64,000 nucleotides of DNA from positions 609,077 to 673,076 of the forward strand of contig WNKI01000003.1 in assembly GCA_015350385.1 (NCBI GenBank). The letters are read 5' to 3'. Source of the DNA: Aculops lycopersici (lineage: Eukaryota; Arthropoda; Arachnida; Trombidiformes; Eriophyidae). Shown piece after piece: positions 42,246-51,636 of the stretch (its first letter is position 1; each line of letters starts with the position of its first letter). Below the pieces are notes generated by a model, which was not told the DNA's origin, did no database searches, and worked only from the letters and a program-made list of their open reading frames with translations. The position numbers were made by a program, and so were the translations under genes.

Positions 42246-43178
42246 CTAATTTTGTAGGGCACGTGCAATGAATATCTTGCTCATGGTCTCTGTTGCAAGT
42301 GTACTAGATTGTTGGCAATAATTTAGAGTTTGCGAATAATTCAGGGAAGCCTCAAGTCTTTGTAGTGGAGCCACTGGTCTTACAATACGATTGACTTCCT
42401 CCTCGGTTAGAGGTGGCTCACCTCTGCTTGCTCTAGACGCGTTCTCTCGCTGAACTTGCTGTTGTTTCGCCATTAGGTTTCTCTGATAATGAGCCCACCT
42501 AGTCGCCTCTTCGACGCATTTAGTTAAACTATGGACACCCTTCTCTAATGATGTGATGGTTCCCATATCCAGGAATTGCTTGCCCTCGTCTGGAGCCAAA
42601 CTCTTTTGCATCTCGCAAAGCAAGAGGTCCTGTAAATTGGAGTTCTTAATAACCACTCGTACCTCCTCGAAGAACTTGTCGAAAGACATGTTGTGCTTTT
42701 GCAATGTTTCAGTGGTAAACTCGCCCTCCTTGCACAGGGCAAGCGCGGTATTTGTTAATCTGTATGCCTTGATAGATAGGAATCCCCTTTGCGTTCTAAG
42801 TGGGTCATACATAATGACAACAGACTCCTCTACCGCATTCTGATTCATGTGCTGCAAATCCACTGACTCCAATTTATTGAGACTCGATCCGTAGGGACTG
42901 CATTGATACCATCCAACGTGCAATTGGTCGACATTAACGTTTCTTAAATGCCTCATCATCATGAAATTGTAATCACTATCTTCGGCCTCATCTTCGTCTT
43001 GGTGTCTTGGAACTGGGTAACAGTTGGTTACCTCCAACTTTTTGGTTTGCATATTCATCATACCTAATAGAACTCCCTGGACATCAGCCGCTTGGCCTTC
43101 CTCCTGACAATGTTTAATTATTTTCATTGCAACCAATGGGCTCATTGCCACGACCTCGGGTCTGTTGGTGTAATTCAT
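42246..43178 (-). CDS. eIF3h: Eukaryotic translation initiation factor 3 subunit h
   Basis: This is one intronless frame of 310 residues, somewhat shorter than animal eIF3h proteins (about 340-350), mainly at the N-terminus. It opens into the MPN domain: ALKII-type KIIKHCQEEGQ, VQGVLLGMM, LEVTNCYPVPRH, then MMRHLRNVNVDQLHVGWYQC. ESVVIMYDPLRTQRGFLSIKAYRLT and SRGEPPLTEEEVNRI are also typical of the subunit. The metal-binding JAMM residues of MPN+ proteases are absent, as expected for this non-catalytic MPN subunit. It acts in the cytosolic eIF3 complex, which supports recruitment of the 40S ribosome to mRNA. The ATG at 43176-43178 precedes the conserved region by only about a dozen residues. 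It is transcribed divergently from the small-ORF run that starts near 43389. Confidence 0.95.
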   Translation of the reverse strand: MNYTNRPEVVAMSPLVAMKIIKHCQEEGQAADVQGVLLGMMNMQTKKLEVTNCYPVPRHQDEDEAEDSDYNFMMMRHLRNVNVDQLHVGWYQCSPYGSSLNKLESVDLQHMNQNAVEESVVIMYDPLRTQRGFLSIKAYRLTNTALALCKEGEFTTETLQKHNMSFDKFFEEVRVVIKNSNLQDLLLCEMQKSLAPDEGKQFLDMGTITSLEKGVHSLTKCVEEATRWAHYQRNLMAKQQQVQRENASRASRGEPPLTEEEVNRIVRPVAPLQRLEASLNYSQTLNYCQQSSTLATETMSKIFIARALQN

Positions 43179-43388
43179 GATTCCGTTTTGATTATCTGAC
43201 AGTTCGTGTTTGATGGCTCAAAATAGTAAATCCAATATAGTGATAGAAAGTTTTAATAACAATATAATTCGATAGGATCGTTTTGACAACACAGTAATAA
43301 CAGGCTAGCATGTGGTAACAACACTCGTGGTCGCGCCGTTAAAGCGCGCGAAATTCAACTGTTCGCAAAACGTGCTGTAATGTGAACT
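43179..43388. promoter_or_regulatory. Divergent promoter between eIF3h and the small-ORF run
   Basis: Only 210 bp separate the eIF3h start (minus) from the first plus-strand leader ORF, so both probably use this interval. It contains GCGCGCGAAATT at 43344-43355, whose complement reads AATTTCGCGCGC, an E2F-type core. No TATA box is placed convincingly. The assignment is by position and motif. Confidence 0.55.
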
Positions 43389-43475
43389 ATGAAGAGCAAT
43401 CCGCAGACCAACACCCATGAGATCGTGAAAATCTTAATAAATACTATTTATTTCCCCTACATCTTGAAGATATGA
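43389..43475 (+). CDS. Leader ORF of 28 codons overlapping the next start
   Basis: The ATG is at 43389-43391, and the stop (TGA, 43473-43475) overlaps the start of the following ORF in an ATGA. The peptide starts MKSNPQTNTHEIVKI and ends hydrophobic (LINTIYFPYILKI). It may be a regulatory upstream ORF that couples termination to re-initiation, or a real microprotein; no family is recognised. Its junction with the next ORF has the same ATGA form as the junction between the last two ORFs. Confidence 0.45.
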   Translation: MKSNPQTNTHEIVKILINTIYFPYILKI

Positions 43476-43717
43476 TTGTCCTTTTACGTATCTTCCGGCA
43501 AGTGAAAGCTTATTATTCTAGCAATCCACCCACTCTCAAGCAGTACAGAAGATATTTCACGTTTTTCATTGTTTTTACGACCTCGGCGGCAATCGCAGCG
43601 AAACTCAGGGAGCGACAGCAAATCATTCGAGATTCGGGACCCAATCCGGAATTAGATCGACTCCTAAGAGTTCAACTTAATGAACTAAAATTGAATAATA
43701 ACAAGGAGCTGGACTAA
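43472..43717 (+). CDS. Small single-pass membrane protein, first of three tandem ORFs
   Basis: This encodes 81 residues. The basic N-terminus (MIVLLRIFRQVKAYY) has no acidic residues before position 46, a hydrophobic segment lies at about 29-44 (FTFFIVFTTSAAIAAK), and the C-terminus is charged and helical (RDSGPNPELDRLLRVQLNEL). The shape suits a small mitochondrial inner-membrane protein such as an assembly factor, but I cannot name an orthologue. The stop is followed after 11 nt by the next ATG. No splice sites or polyadenylation signal separate it from its neighbours, which suggests one shared transcript. Confidence 0.7.
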   Translation: MIVLLRIFRQVKAYYSSNPPTLKQYRRYFTFFIVFTTSAAIAAKLRERQQIIRDSGPNPELDRLLRVQLNELKLNNNKELD

Positions 43718-43728
43718 TAGAGTGGCAT

Positions 43729-43938
43729 TTGTGTGCAATGAAGTTTTGGAAATTCAGACTTGTTAAAGGTAGAGGTCGAACTTGGAAGTATTACTTTTTT
43801 GTCAGTGCCTTCGGTGTTGCATCGGCTTTCTATATACTCAAACCAGTCATTGATGAGATAGAAGGCAAAATACGTAAAGCTGAGCAACAACAAGCTGTCG
43901 AAGCAATCGTAGCGTCGCAAACGAAGAAACAAACATGA
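43729..43938 (+). CDS. Small single-pass membrane protein, second of three tandem ORFs
   Basis: This encodes 69 residues. The N-terminus is strongly basic (MKFWKFRLVKGRGRTWK), one hydrophobic segment lies at about 18-34 (YYFFVSAFGVASAFYIL), and an acidic then basic amphipathic helix follows (VIDEIEGKIRKAEQQQA). The build recalls small cytochrome oxidase subunits or assembly factors such as SMIM20 or COX6C, without enough identity to assign either. It starts 11 nt after the previous stop. Its own TGA (43936-43938) overlaps the next ATG (43935-43937). Confidence 0.7.
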   Translation: MCAMKFWKFRLVKGRGRTWKYYFFVSAFGVASAFYILKPVIDEIEGKIRKAEQQQAVEAIVASQTKKQT

Positions 43939-44267
43939 AACTATCAAGTGTTTGTCAATTTTATTCTAGTCGCATACTATGGAATCGATCTAGAGGTGGA
44001 CCTAGATTCTTGACTCCTCCTGCAACCACATATCACAATCGCGGTAAACCCAAGCGAATCCTGAGAGATGACGGTTCAGACTATTATAGTGAAGCTCACA
44101 GTCCTCTTACTAAAACAACAAAGTTCTACACAGACCAGCTAGATCGTTTGGACAGATTGGAGAAGTACCAACTTCAGAATTGTGCCGGTGGCTGTGATAT
44201 CGGTAGCTCGAGTAATTCTAATAATAATAATAACAGTAGTGTTAAATCTAGTAAAACTAGAAAGTAA
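43935..44267 (+). CDS. Small soluble protein with presequence-like N-terminus, third tandem ORF
   Basis: This encodes 110 residues starting at an ATGA overlap with the previous stop. The first 44 residues contain Arg/Lys and no acidic residues (MKLSSVCQFYSSRILWNRSR and onward), typical of a mitochondrial matrix presequence. The middle (YSEAHSPLTKTTKFYTDQLD) looks ordered, and the C-terminus is Asn/Ser low complexity. No family is recognised. Its end lies 55 bp from the end of the convergent carrier gene. Confidence 0.65.
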   Translation: MKLSSVCQFYSSRILWNRSRGGPRFLTPPATTYHNRGKPKRILRDDGSDYYSEAHSPLTKTTKFYTDQLDRLDRLEKYQLQNCAGGCDIGSSSNSNNNNNSSVKSSKTRK

Positions 44268-44322
44268 TAACGATAAAGCAGTCTATGTTTGCGATATTAA
44301 TATATTATCACGTTAGAGGTTG

Positions 44323-44476
44323 TCACTTGGCATTGGATTGTTCCTGACTCTGGCTAGATCGTTCCTTGAGGAGGGTTAAACTTTTTTCGTAGACCAAAAA
44401 GGTTATAGCGCTAGCTGGCACCACTCTCAGTAGCGACGGTCCCAATCCCTTGTAGAATCCGCCTGCTCCCTCGTTC
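44323..44476 (-). CDS. Distal alternative last exon of the SLC25A32-type carrier
   Basis: This 154-nt exon encodes 50 residues after the shared Arg269. The FYKGLGPSLLRVVPASAITF region forms the sixth transmembrane segment, followed by a charged tail ending QSNAK. It aligns residue by residue with the proximal version at 44660-44777. It could instead be a remnant of a tandemly duplicated carrier, but the open frame, the matching phase and the family-like sequence favour use. Confidence 0.65.
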
Positions 44477-45583
44477 CTATTGTCGTTGTTTTTTGTTTTG
44501 TTTTGGGATGTTATGTTACCCAATAAGCCAAATCCAAATTATACAATAAATTATAAGTATGGTTAATTGATTGATTGATTGAGTGAGTGAGTGAGTGATA
44601 TGAGTATGAGATTGATATGAGATGAGATGAGGTGAGATTATTAGTTTAATCACAAGCGACTATTCTTTGAAAGCCTTTGTTACCGTTTCATAGATGAAGA
44701 AAACAATGCATATATTTGGTGTCACGTGCAACATGTAAGCTCGAAACCCTTTATAAAAACCTTTATACGATTCGTACCTCCATGTTCTCCTAACGACATC
44801 CAGTACTCCCTCATAGTGGACATGTTGATCCTGTAATCGTGCTCGAACAACTTGATAGGGATATGTGATGGATGCTGCTAATAATTTGCTCAAAGCTGCG
44901 CATGTTAAATATTGTAATGTGCCCAAATTATGATCATTGGGTAGGTTGTGGCGTTTGAGATAGACTTTCTTCAACTCTTCATAGGCGGCCAATTGAATGG
45001 CTCCGTGCGATACGCCGAGTAGTCCTGGTATAAAGCCTCGATAGAGACCAGAGACTCCCTCGTACCTGTAGACTTTTCTCAGGGCATCCCATGTACCCGT
45101 GTAACGCTTACTCTCTGGCAGTATAGATTTAACACTTTCAGTTGCGGCGCTGCTAGTGGTTGTTGTCGTTGGGGCAGTTCCATATTGTAAACAGAGTCTT
45201 GTTTTAACAACCCAAATTGGATTTGTGATAGCAGTAGTGAGCGCTCCGGCACAGGCGCCGGCTGTCATGTGTTTTAAGGGTCCCAATTGTTGTTGTTGAC
45301 TTGATTCGATCATTTGCTTTTTGACTGTATTATAGAATAGGAAATACAAACCCCAAGCTGTGCCAGCACCCAGACAATTGGGTACGACACCCTTGTACAG
45401 ACCTTGAAAGCCCTCCTCTCTGACGATGGTTGAGAATGCATTTGAGATGTTACGATAGTTTTTCTTTAAACTCGACTGGCCATCGGCGACTGCAAATCTC
45501 ACTTTGAGTAAATCTAGTGGATGCAATACAAGGGTTGAGGTTAGACCACCTAAAACTCCAGCCAGTAGGTGTTCATGTGACAT
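44323..45583 (-). CDS. SLC25A32: SLC25A32-type mitochondrial carrier, spliced form with distal last exon
   Basis: Exon 1 (45583-44778) joins exon 2 (44476-44323) through donor GAG|GTACGA and acceptor AATAG, giving 319 residues, close to the human length of about 315. Three carrier repeats show PLDLLK (22-27), PIWVVK (122-127) and PYQVVR (242-247). The Trp in the second motif and TRLCLQYG mark the folate/FAD/NAD branch, and overall the protein fits SLC25A32, the inner-membrane folate or FAD carrier. The distal exon gives NEGAGGFYKGLGPSLLRVV and then ITFLVYE, the canonical end of this family. The acceptor has an A-rich rather than pyrimidine-rich tract, which is a weakness. A second, unspliced C-terminus is listed separately. 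Confidence 0.7.
44568..44640. repeat. GATT/GAGT/GATGA low-complexity tract
   Basis: Short tandem tetra- and pentanucleotide units lie in the proposed carrier intron, just 3' of the proximal stop codon. Confidence 0.8.
44660..45583 (-). CDS. SLC25A32: SLC25A32-type mitochondrial carrier, unspliced form with proximal C-terminus
   Basis: Reading straight through the donor at 44777 gives 307 residues ending YKGFYKGFRAYMLHVTPN, then ICIVFFIYETVTKAFKE. Residues 1-269 are identical to the spliced form. The proximal ending is also a plausible sixth helix of a carrier, but it departs more from the family at the position where the distal exon has SLLRVVPA. This is a complete frame and may be the main product if the proposed splice is not used. 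A Thr-rich insert lies in the loop near residues 137-150. Confidence 0.85.
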   Translation of the reverse strand: MSHEHLLAGVLGGLTSTLVLHPLDLLKVRFAVADGQSSLKKNYRNISNAFSTIVREEGFQGLYKGVVPNCLGAGTAWGLYFLFYNTVKKQMIESSQQQQLGPLKHMTAGACAGALTTAITNPIWVVKTRLCLQYGTAPTTTTTSSAATESVKSILPESKRYTGTWDALRKVYRYEGVSGLYRGFIPGLLGVSHGAIQLAAYEELKKVYLKRHNLPNDHNLGTLQYLTCAALSKLLAASITYPYQVVRARLQDQHVHYEGVLDVVRRTWRYESYKGFYKGFRAYMLHVTPNICIVFFIYETVTKAFKE

Positions 45584-46308
45584 AACTGACTACTGAGTTC
45601 AATTATTAATGTTTGCTGTGGAGTATCTTTCTCTCTTTTGATTCTTCAAGTTCTAGTTGATTGTATCTCTCCTTTCTTTCCACAACTCACGTGGTTTTTC
45701 TAGGGCGAGATATGCGATAAACACTTTTACAACAATAACAATATTAATGGAACAAGAGAGCAACATGAACAACAGATGGATCTTCAATAATTGAGCGATA
45801 AATATTAGTAGATATATTGATTTTTTTATATAATAGCCATAATCTTCTATTTGTAAACAATAGAAATGAGAGCAAGCTTATCTAAGGTATGGGCGCTTTG
45901 CCAACCTTTCCGAACGCATGCTAGTCCGCGTGCAGCACGAGGTCTGCGGCGGACTTGCAGTGTTGTGGAGGGAACCGCGACGCGCCACGAGTTTGGCTAG
46001 CCAGAGAAAATTATCTTGATATTTTCAGAATATCTAGATCGAATAAAAATTTTATTGGACATGAAATGAATCTAGTAATTAGTTCAATTTTTACCATCTG
46101 TGTTTATTTCTGGCTAACCAAACTGCAGCTTGTGCATTTGCTCAGTTTGAATATACTCGCTCACAGTAGGCGGCGCTCCAATCACCACTATGCGCCCTTC
46201 AAGTGGCCAGAACTCGCGGATTCTGATAACAGGTAAGTTTGTTAGCTTTTCAATCGACAGGTGGCTGTTTTTGCTTTCTTCATAATTTATACTAAAACAT
46301 ACAAATCT
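45584..46308. other. Spacer with probable carrier promoter
   Basis: This lies upstream of the carrier gene and downstream of the secreted orphan; both are on the minus strand. It is AT-rich around 45720-45870, with a more GC-rich patch near 45890-46000. The 93-codon plus frame at 45955-46236 has no recognisable motif. Confidence 0.5.
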
Positions 46309-46806
46309 CTAGTATGCCTTCATCTGAAGGTTCAACTCGTTGCATAGCGACAATGGCGCCTTGATTGGAGTTTTGAAGTTTACTCTACTAACGGTTTCCA
46401 ATTCGAGAAGCTCGCCATCGTCGGCGTGGCTATCCCACTTGGGTGCGACCTCACTGTCTTGAGTTTCTTGGTAGGCATCAATGCAATGGAGTTTGTGGAA
46501 GGCGGCAAGCTCGCGTTTGCCCTCCTGGAGCAATTGATCTTGAGTTAACCGAGCCTCACTAGCCGCTCGGGCACGATTGTAGCCCAACTCCTCGAGCTCC
46601 GCAATAATATCGTCCTCGATCATCGACTTGAACTCGTCCACCACCAGATCGTTCTCCTTCTGGATTAGTTTGCCCAGCGACTCGGTGATCGAAACCTCTA
46701 GCTGCTTAACCCTTCGCTCAAATGGCGAAGATGACAGTGGATGACCATTCGCTAAGACGGAAATGGAAATTGAAATTGAAATAACTAGCGCCAACTTGAA
46801 AGACAT
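46309..46806 (-). CDS. Secreted protein of unknown family
   Basis: This is an intronless frame of 165 residues. A clear signal peptide (MSFKLALVISISISISVLANG) places it in the secretory pathway; the Ile-Ser run is encoded by a short tandem nucleotide repeat. The mature part is acidic and helical (VKQLEVSITESLGKLIQKEN, then EFKSMIEDDIIAELEELGYN) and has only two cysteines, in LHCID and LCNEL. I recognise no domain. The start is supported by the signal peptide beginning at the first ATG. Neighbours give no functional hint. It could be a lineage-specific secreted protein. Confidence 0.7.
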   Translation of the reverse strand: MSFKLALVISISISISVLANGHPLSSSPFERRVKQLEVSITESLGKLIQKENDLVVDEFKSMIEDDIIAELEELGYNRARAASEARLTQDQLLQEGKRELAAFHKLHCIDAYQETQDSEVAPKWDSHADDGELLELETVSRVNFKTPIKAPLSLCNELNLQMKAY

Positions 46807-48043
46807 TGTTTATCTATTGTCCTCCTTGGTTCTACCTCTCGTTTCTCCCGTTCAAGGTGGTCAAACGAAAAAGTCTTGCAGTTGCAATTGCAATAAATAA
46901 CAAGTGCTACAAGGTGACTTATGCTTTAAGTTAGTGTGTGATGATTTACGAATCGATATCGCTTCAGGTGTGTTATTGTGTGTGCAAGTCTATTATTCCC
47001 CCCACAAATTGCCCTTTGCCCGCTGCAACCCACAACAACCTGTACAGTTTTACCATCAGCTCAGGTTGAGAGTGTAATAAAGAACCATTGCTGTTGCTGC
47101 TGTTGTTGCTGTGGCCGAGGGTATTTTTAAACATTTTTGTGAAACAACTCTAATTTTGGTCCGATGCGTCAGACGGTGGCGGCGGTGGTAGCGACTAGGA
47201 CAAAAGTAGTGAAGTCTGGACGGACAGTTAGAGAGAAAATCCACTGCTTCAGCCGATCGTTTGGCTGCTGTTTTTGCCACCAATACTTGTGGTGTGAGAT
47301 TCATTTCGTTCCAAGTTTTCGGTGCCTCGGATGCAAATTGCGCCTCTCGCCGCGTGAGACCGACGAATCCCATGGAGCAGAGGAGCGCGAGAGATGGACA
47401 CGCATTCAAAGTTGGAAATTGAAGTGGGCGCTCAAGTTGATTTATATTCCGACCATTTATAAGACAACTCGAGCAAGATTTTAGTTTGCTCTTTCCGCCG
47501 AAAACTTTCGACGCAAAGTCTCCAAAACACATTGCCACCAGAGACCTTGAGAAATAGATAGATAGAGAGGGAGGGGGGAGGAGTGCGAACAGGAAGTGGC
47601 CACTCTATCTAAGTTTGGTCTTCGTCGTCGTCGTGGTCATGATTGTGAGAGTTTTTCTGTTGCGAAGTTTCAGTTGCCCCTGAAACCGCGGAAATCGCTG
47701 GCCATTACGTTGTACCGACTACCGCATAGTTGATGATCATGACGCCGCCGTCGTGGTTATGAGCAAAATCCGTTTGGACTTTAGAGCAAATAGATGGAGA
47801 GAAAAAGTCAATGAGGCAAAAAATTTGCCCAACGTCTAATGAGGCGAGAAAGTAAACTTCGGCTTGTCGACGAAGACGACGAAGACGATGAAGACGACGA
47901 CGACGTAAATATTGAGCTTGATGAGCCAGTTAGTTGCATCGTCATCATCTTTTCATTTCCTAATGTGTTAATTTGTTGCGTGATTTTTAAGCGATGACCA
48001 CTAATAATTACACTAATACTACTTATTTCAAAGTCGTTAATTT

Positions 48044-48086
<43 letters not shown>

Positions 48087-49507
48087 TCACATCAACAGAA
48101 CTACAAACTAGATGTTTGCTGCGAAACAGAAACATAGATATGACCACGTAAAGCAGACCCGCTGATCGGTGATTTTATGGCACTTTGCATCCAAAAGTCG
48201 GCGCCTCTTTGGATCGTGGGCCAAAATTGAGGGTGGGAACAAGACTCACTTCCGGTCTTTCATCTAATTCCATCTCATTCAGTTCAGTTCAGTTCAGTTC
48301 GATCCAATCCGATTTGATCTGATTTTGAGCCACACTTTTCACTGGCCACTCGCTCGCCCACTCAATTCCATCGCCACTAGGGCCGATTGATCACTTGACC
48401 GGCCGGCTCTCCAGTGATTGATGGCCGATCGGTTGAGAGTAAGAGCGAGTTGGGGCCTCTCATGAATGCGACGAGAATAATCAGGATACAGACGTTGATT
48501 CGGGAAGAGAGTTGCCACTCTCTTCCATCCTCAAAGCTCCATGGGTTTCGTGTCCCATGTTAAAAGCGGCCATTGAGCAACGATAAACATAACCACCTGC
48601 GACTTGTGACTCGTGCAAGTGTTGTTGTTGTTGTTGTAACACTCGCTACTGTGCTCACCACTGTGATCGATGGATTTGCGAAGTGAACCGAAGCGTCTGC
48701 TTCCCCACACGCAACTCCCCCACTCGCAAACACCACCAACACTAAAGGCATACCACTTTAGTTGGATCGAATCAAATCGCATTGAATCAACTTGAATGAA
48801 ACGAATCCATTCGACAAGAGAAAGAGGAAAGGATTGAGTTGCGTGGCATTATGCAAATTTCTTCGGCTCTCCAACTGGAAGTTGGTTGGAATTGAGAGCG
48901 CAAAAACAGTGGCAAACTGTTTGAGCTTTAACCGATGAATAGCATGACTCTCTCACAGCTACGGTAATAATAGAACCATTGCAACAATAGCAACAAACTG
49001 GGTTTGCGGTCGGAAACTTCTGCTCTCTGTCTGTCCAACTGTTTGTTTGTCTGCCCGTCCATCTGCTTCCCGCTTGTGCCAAGTGAGACTGGAAACAACA
49101 ACAAAAGTTTGAGTTTTTCTGCTGATTAAATTCCAAGTTGCGTCACCAACAAAGTGGCAGCAGAACTAGCAGCAGCAGCAGGAAGCGAAAGTTAAGTCTT
49201 GTTCCAAATCTTTAGCTTAACTCGTCGTCTCACCATTTGGTTGTAATGTTTGTACGCTTCACTGCAACCACTTGCGCGGTTACCGAGTTTAGGTTTATAT
49301 AAACCCAAAAGCAAACAAGACAACCTAAGTCTCACTCCTGCTCTTTGGTTCATGATGTGCTATTGTAGTTGGAGTTTCAAGCGCGTCACCGTTCATTTGG
49401 CACGAAGGGAAACTCTCTTTGCGCTTGTGGGACCACAAAAGGGGCTCGCTAATGTGCCAAATTATCGCCGAGCGACGATTATATTCTTGGTTTTGGCCTA
49501 AAACCGG

Positions 49508-49545
49508 ACCGAACCGAACCGAACCGAACCGAACCGAACCGAACC
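49508..49545. repeat. (ACCGA)n pentanucleotide repeat
   Basis: About seven perfect tandem copies of a pentamer readable as ACCGA. Confidence 0.92.
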
Positions 49546-51581
49546 AACAACAATTCAACCATCCAATTTTAACGGATACAAAATCCAGAGAGAAAGAGGG
49601 CTGGTGAAACCTCTCGAGTTAGAGGCGACCACTAAAGTCGCTAGGTTTGTCTGCTAACTTCTATGTCCAATGTCCATTATCATTGGTATCGTCATCAGTG
49701 CGCACGAGTAGCCGGCGAGAGCACCAACTTGTGGTCCACTTGGCCGTTGGTTTGCTTGTTTCGCTCGGTTGCAGTTGGCTTTAGTCTGGCGCGGCGTTCC
49801 AAAGAGAAACTCTCGAGGCTGCTCTTTTGTCTTTGTGTGTCGCTAATTGGCGCCGCCGCCGCTGGCGGTGTCTGCGGCTTCTGATCGTTTGCTGCTCGCT
49901 CGATGGCCACTCGTTCTGGTTTATGCATTAAAAGAGGCAGAGGCAAAGGCAACAACGCTGCTAATTGTAGTTGGTCAATTTGGAGGCTCGAATGGGATAG
50001 TGGCAATGACGGCAACAACAACAGTAGCGACGATGGTGGAGATAATCTAAAGTCAACTTGCTCTTTTCAGTCCCTTTGGTCTCTTTGCTCCCGTTGCTCT
50101 TAAGTTTAGGCAACTCACGAGCGAGCAAACGAAAACAAGCCAAACAAAGCGATCGACTCGATATGGCACCAGCGACTTCCGGTTATCGACGAGTTTCGCT
50201 CCTGGTTTTTGGATCGGCCATCTCATTTGGGTGCTTTTATTTGTCGGGGGCGGGAAAGTTTGGATCTGCAGCCGGAAAGATTAGAGAAAGTGAGAGAGAT
50301 TTGTTTGCTTTCGCTTTTGGTGGGCCAACGTTTTCAATAGCTACCACAGAAATTTGAGTACAGTATTTTATTTCTCTCTTAACTTAAGCCCCAGATTCAG
50401 CTTCTAATGCTCCTAATGCTACTATTGCTGTTGCAGCCAATACAACCAAAAGAATCGACGTCGTGGTCCACTAATTCTAGCTGGAATTGCCAAGTTGGTT
50501 GCTACTAGTAGCTTGAGAGTTTTGTTACCATCTCTCTCACTTGCCCTAACCATAGATACTAAATTCTAAGACTGCTGCACATGACATGCCATAGCGACCG
50601 GAAGTGGAGGGACCCTTAGGAAGTGGATAGTCTGGTGCCATGAACATTCATCGCGCGGCCGACATTATTATACGTGACTCCACTCGAGTTTCCTCCTTCC
50701 TCGTAGTCGTCGTTGTTGATGTCGTCGTCGTCGTCGTCGTCTCCGTCTTTCTCATAGTCCTGCAACATTTCTTTCCTCTTGTCTGATATTCAATCTATTG
50801 AGTGACTGGAGGCTCAAGGAAGTTCAGAACAAACGAGAGCATTTGGCGCGACCATCGCAACAAAGTTCTGGCCATTATAACAAAAGGATGGCTACAATAT
50901 AACGACATGACGGCGGCGGCGGCAGCAGCAGCAATGGCAATAATCACAGAGTCGCCAGCCAAACTAAACCATACCAAACTAGATTCCCGCGGCCATTGTT
51001 GTTGTTGTCGTGGTGGTTGCTCGTTATAATCGCTAGCGCCTTTGCTGCGACGGCAACTGCAACTACGACATCTAAACTAAAACTGAAACTACAACTACAA
51101 ATCGCGCTGCTCAACTAACACTTGAATATCCTACTGCCTGCTTTGCAGCTGATTCCCAACGACCACCACGGACAGCCGGACGCCCTCGCCATGCGAAGCG
51201 GCCAAAGTGGATGTGTTACGCAACTTAACCACGACCACTTGTTATATGAACTCACTCGCCCACTTGGCCGCCTAGCAACAGCGACACCAACAAGCAGCTA
51301 TTTTGTCGACTGAAACTGAGCCAACAGAAACAGGAAGTTGCGACGACCAACCTGAGAGTTGCAGCGTTGGCGTGGTTAGTTTTAGGCGCAAAGTTTAGCT
51401 GTAGCTGTAACCTAGCGATCTAATCTATTCGTGAAAACTCGCAAGTTTTGATCATGAGTTGGGAGAACAAGAGAAGGAAAAAAGAAGTGTTTGGTTTTGG
51501 TGGAGGGAAATCAGCTAGTTCGTATGTAACGATATGATTCCTCGCTGCTTGGCGCAAAGGTTCCAAGTTCAATTGGCTAGT

Positions 51582-51633
<52 letters not shown>
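51582..51633. repeat. (GTC)n trinucleotide repeat
   Basis: About 17 uninterrupted GTC units. On the minus strand one frame reads as polyaspartate, but no real gene supports this. Confidence 0.95.

Positions 51634-51636
<3 letters not shown>

Noticed and set aside
47056..47538. A 160-codon minus-strand frame
   Set aside because: No domain, signal peptide or splice support; Cys and Ser are scattered without pattern.
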